The notes beneath the pieces were generated by a model. That model saw nothing but the letters and a program-made list of their open reading frames with translations. It searched no databases and had not been told where the DNA came from. 7,478 nucleotides of DNA, from positions 1-7,478 of the forward strand of contig JALUUU010000198.1 of NCBI GenBank assembly GCA_027021185.1, given 5' to 3'. Source of the stretch: an archaeon (lineage in GTDB: Archaea > Hydrothermarchaeota > Hydrothermarchaeia > Hydrothermarchaeales > JALUUU01). The position numbers and the translations under genes are program-made. Shown here piece after piece: positions 5,688-7,478 of the stretch. Within the stretch, counting starts at the first letter, position 1. Each line of letters opens with the position of its first letter.

Positions 5688-6437
5688 ATGAAGATGCACG
5701 AACTCTTCACAGAGCTATCGGCGGAGAAGAGGCTCGGCATCCTCACCGCTCTAAGCAGCGCTCCAATGAAATTCACGGAGATCTCCAACAAGCTATCGAT
5801 AACATCCCCGGAGACATCGAGACACCTTACCCGGCTGAACGACGCCGGGCTCCTGGAGAAGCGCCTCGATGGCACCTACCAACTTACCCCCTACGGCAGG
5901 GCGGTGCTCAGCTGCCTGCCCACCATAGACTTCATCTCCAGAGAGAAAACATATTTCCTCAAGCACGACTCCTCCCCCCTGCCCCTCAGCCTGCTCCGCA
6001 GGATAGACGAGCTGTCCGAGGGCAGGGTCATAAACAGCTTCATAGAAATCCTGAACACCGTGGACAAGGAATTCAACCACATCCAGGAGTTCTTCTGGTT
6101 CATGTCAGACGACTTCCCCAGGTATTTCCTGCCCAAGTGCGAGGAGCAGCTGGAGAGGGGAGTAAAGTACAGGGTCATATTCCCCAGGGATTTCATCCCA
6201 ACCCTGCTGTCCCTAAAGGTGAAGAACCTCGAGAAGGTGGAGCTGCGGTCCCTTGATAAGGTGAACATGACCATCGATGTCAGCGACAGGTTCTCCGCCC
6301 TGGCACTGCCGTCCACCGACGGGGAGATTGACCACTCCTCCTGCATCATAGGCTCTGACAGCAGATTCCGGCAGTGGTGCGGGGAGCTCTTCAACCACTA
6401 CTGGGAGAAGGCGGAGAAGGTCGACCTCGGGAAGTAG
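5688..6437 (+). CDS. Winged-helix transcriptional regulator with DUF1724/FilR1-type domain
   Basis: 249 residues. Residues 5-75 form an ArsR/MarR-like winged helix: EKRLGILTALSSAPMKFTEIS, a recognition helix at about SPETSRHLTRL (40-50) and a wing EKRLDGTYQLT (58-67). The rest matches the DUF1724 domain associated with the methanogen regulator FilR1: PLPLSLLRRIDELSEG (97-112), HIQEFFWFMSDDFP (131-144) and RGVKYRVIFP (157-166). The domain is thought to sense a ligand; which one is unknown here. It is transcribed away from the exporter operon across 110 bp rich in inverted repeats, so it most likely controls that operon and itself. ATG at 5688 is preferred, with GGGGAT a few bases before; an in-frame ATG at 5694 is an alternative. 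The gene ends 24 bp from the convergent TfoX-like gene with no clear terminator between. Confidence 0.9.
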   Translation: MKMHELFTELSAEKRLGILTALSSAPMKFTEISNKLSITSPETSRHLTRLNDAGLLEKRLDGTYQLTPYGRAVLSCLPTIDFISREKTYFLKHDSSPLPLSLLRRIDELSEGRVINSFIEILNTVDKEFNHIQEFFWFMSDDFPRYFLPKCEEQLERGVKYRVIFPRDFIPTLLSLKVKNLEKVELRSLDKVNMTIDVSDRFSALALPSTDGEIDHSSCIIGSDSRFRQWCGELFNHYWEKAEKVDLGK

Positions 6438-6461
6438 GGACAGGGCTTCTCTGGATCAGGA

Positions 6462-6803
6462 TCACATGCCGCGGAGGGCGGCCTCATAACTCTTCCTCAC
6501 GTAGCGCATAACCCTGTCAAGGTCCTCCCCGCTCTTAATAGGCACCCTCATCCAGCTTCGAACGGTTTTGTTGCCGGCTTTGAAGAAAGTTGTCTGGTAC
6601 AGGTGGGACACAGCTTTTTTCTCGGCTCGGTTCAGCTTAGTGATGACCAGGCCCCTGGTCACGAGGAAGGCGAAGAGCTTCCCATCCGCGGTGTAGCACG
6701 GGCATCCGAACATCTCCTTGAGGCTCACCTTCTGCCATCCCATGACCTCCGCCTCGAAGATCTTCCTCAGATCCCCCATGTCCTCCTCTGAGTAGTATTT
6801 CAC
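6462..6803 (-). CDS. TfoX-N/YjbR-like small protein
   Basis: 113 residues, the usual length of the stand-alone TfoX N-terminal-like domain. The signature is MFGCPCYTADGKLFAFLVTRG (residues 31-51), followed by a lone strand LVITKL (52-57), then WMRVPIKSGEDLDRVMRYVRKSYEAAL (84-110) with the Trp-x-x-Val-Pro and final SYEAAL helix common in these proteins. The biochemical function of stand-alone members is not established; the name comes from a competence regulator of gammaproteobacteria that carries an extra C-terminal domain missing here, so a competence role should not be assumed. Start is GTG at 6803-6801, supported by GAGGAG eight bases upstream. It converges on the DUF1724 regulator and is divergent from NAC, with no partner gene. 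The family is commoner in bacteria, so past transfer is possible, though base composition does not stand out. Confidence 0.83.
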   Translation of the reverse strand: MKYYSEEDMGDLRKIFEAEVMGWQKVSLKEMFGCPCYTADGKLFAFLVTRGLVITKLNRAEKKAVSHLYQTTFFKAGNKTVRSWMRVPIKSGEDLDRVMRYVRKSYEAALRGM

Positions 6804-6844
6804 TTCAACGTCTCCTCGCCCTTAAGATAAAAGACGGCCTTCAT

Positions 6845-6852
6845 GATTATAA
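6845..6852 (-). promoter_or_regulatory. Probable TATA box of the TfoX-like gene
   Basis: TTATAATC on the minus strand is centred about 46 bp before the GTG start, giving a leader of roughly 20 bases that would contain the GAGGAG ribosome site. A second AT-rich element closer in, CTTTTATC near 6826-6833, would place the start of transcription at or past the ribosome site and is less likely. Confidence 0.45.
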
Positions 6853-6957
6853 CATGTAATACACCGCCGCCCTAGATGTACTTACCCCTCTATTCCGATG
6901 CCTCGGCCGCCTCCTCAGAGACTCCCTGGCACCCTCCTCCTCAGGCCCTTCGCCGGG

Positions 6958-6973
6958 ATAAAAAGCTTTTTAT
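6958..6973 (+). promoter_or_regulatory. NAC promoter: TATA box in a 16-bp perfect palindrome
   Basis: ATAAAAAGCTTTTTAT is fully self-complementary. The plus-strand TATA-like part, TTTTTATT at 6967-6974, is centred about 27-28 bp before the NAC ATG, so the mRNA would be leaderless or nearly so. GGGAAG at 6984-6989 is a modest ribosome site if the leader is longer. The remainder of the divergent space (6857-6957) shows nothing I can name. Confidence 0.55.
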
Positions 6974-6997
6974 TGCCTGGAAAGGGAAGTATTAATC

Positions 6998-7321
6998 ATG
7001 TTCCCCAAGGTCAACCCACGGCAGATGAAGCGGATGATGCGGCAGCTCGGCATGGAGATGGAGGAGCTCAACGCCAAGGAGGTGATCATACGCCTCGAGG
7101 ACAGGGAGATAGTCATCAGCAACCCCCAGGTGAGCGTCGTCAGAGCCATGAACCAGAAAACGTACCAGGTGGTGGGGGAGGAGAAAGAGGTACCGCTGAT
7201 TCCTGAGGAAGACGTTGCCCTTGTAGCAGAGCAGGCAGGGGTCAGCAGGGAGGAGGCCCAGAAAGCCTTGAAGGATACAGGGGGCGACCTTGCGGAGGCC
7301 ATTATGAAGTTAAAGGGGTGA
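6998..7321 (+). CDS. nac: Nascent polypeptide-associated complex protein (archaeal NAC)
   Basis: 107 residues, the standard length of archaeal NAC. In archaea this alpha-NAC-like protein forms homodimers that bind ribosomes near the exit tunnel and contact emerging chains. The N-terminus has the basic, Met-rich NPRQMKRMMRQLGMEME helix (6-22), followed by the NAC beta-barrel with VIIRLEDREIVISNPQV (29-45) and TYQVVGEEKEV (55-65). A C-terminal UBA domain runs from about 70 to 107 (DVALVAEQAGVSREEAQKAL, then GGDLAEAIMKL). All expected parts are present and there is no sign of damage. The start ATG is fixed by the N-terminal family pattern and by the TATA box. The CBS-domain gene begins 5 bp after the stop, so the two are probably co-transcribed. 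Confidence 0.96.
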   Translation: MFPKVNPRQMKRMMRQLGMEMEELNAKEVIIRLEDREIVISNPQVSVVRAMNQKTYQVVGEEKEVPLIPEEDVALVAEQAGVSREEAQKALKDTGGDLAEAIMKLKG

Positions 7322-7325
7322 GGGC

Positions 7326-7478
7326 GTGGATCTGAAAGATGTTAAAGCCAGGGACGTTATGGTAGAGGACCTCATAACCATAAGCCCTGAGGAGAAGATA
7401 GCCTTTGCAGACCTCCTGATGACCAGAAACAACATCGGGGGACTGCCAGTGGTGGATCACGGGAAGATCGTTGGGATA
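7326..7478 (+). CDS. CBS-domain protein, N-terminal part (runs off the right edge)
   Basis: A GTG at 7326-7328 opens a frame of 51 codons to the window end: MDLKDVKARDVMVEDLITISP, then AFADLLMTRNNIGGLPVVD and GKIVGI. This is the first CBS motif, recognised by ARDVMVxDLITISPEEK, the helix ending in NNIGGLPVVD and the closing strand KIVGI. CBS domains come in pairs and usually bind adenosyl nucleotides to tune an attached or partner protein. What follows the first repeat lies outside the window, so it may be a plain two-CBS protein or carry another domain. GGTGAGGG, which overlaps the NAC stop, is a good ribosome site. Confidence 0.88.
   Translation, partial: MDLKDVKARDVMVEDLITISPEEKIAFADLLMTRNNIGGLPVVDHGKIVGI

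Noticed and set aside
5891..6394. 167-codon minus-strand open frame opposite the regulator
   Set aside because: No domain, no ribosome site, and it lies wholly inside the well-supported DUF1724 gene.
6438..6461. Terminator between the convergent regulator and TfoX-like genes
   Set aside because: The 24-bp gap has no T-run on either strand and no convincing hairpin.
6462..6803. DNA-uptake (competence) regulator call for the TfoX-like gene
   Set aside because: Only the N-terminal-like domain is present; stand-alone members have no proven competence role and none is established in archaea.
6898..7206. 102-codon plus-strand frame overlapping NAC
   Set aside because: It is a Gly/Gln/Arg-rich shadow of the NAC gene in another frame.

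Overview
The window looks like a piece of a euryarchaeal chromosome, moderately GC-rich and densely coded. It carries an archaeal homomeric NAC gene (a marker not found in bacteria), a winged-helix regulator with a DUF1724/FilR1-type C-terminal domain (a family described mainly in methanogens and relatives), a COG1361-type secreted protein, and archaeal TATA-like boxes instead of bacterial -35/-10 promoters. Shine-Dalgarno sites (GGAGG, GAGGAG) are used inside operons. One operon head, and perhaps NAC, appear leaderless. The sequence alone does not let me name the genus. No rRNA, tRNA, CRISPR array, insertion sequence or phage gene is visible.

Region 1 (1-1227, minus strand) is a small operon read right to left: a cupin (805-1114), an AlkD-like HEAT-repeat protein (141-821), and the start of a lipoprotein that runs off the left edge (1-144). 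The cupin frame is broken at a run of five G residues. Removing one G restores a full 102-residue cupin whose end overlaps the AlkD-like start. The AlkD-like and lipoprotein genes share an ATGA junction.

Region 2 (1228-5577, minus strand) is a four-gene operon with every junction an overlapping ATGA or GTGA. In order of transcription it encodes an 80-residue orphan protein, a secreted and C-terminally anchored COG1361/CARDB-like protein, a 740-residue RND exporter of the HAE3/MMPL type, and a UbiE-like SAM methyltransferase. One AT-rich TATA box sits about 28 bp before the first start codon and no Shine-Dalgarno is present there, so the operon mRNA is probably leaderless. The likely theme is modification and export, or membrane relocation, of a hydrophobic compound such as a lipid or quinone-like molecule. 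That theme is inference.

Region 3 (5578-6437) is a 110-bp divergent regulatory space packed with inverted repeats (TAAC/GTTA half-sites and GCATCGATGC), followed on the plus strand by the DUF1724-type regulator. The layout suggests it controls the exporter operon and itself.

Region 4 (6462-7478) holds a TfoX-N/YjbR-like small protein on the minus strand and, divergent from it, the NAC gene with a CBS-domain protein starting 5 bp after it and running off the right edge. The NAC TATA box lies in a perfect 16-bp palindrome.
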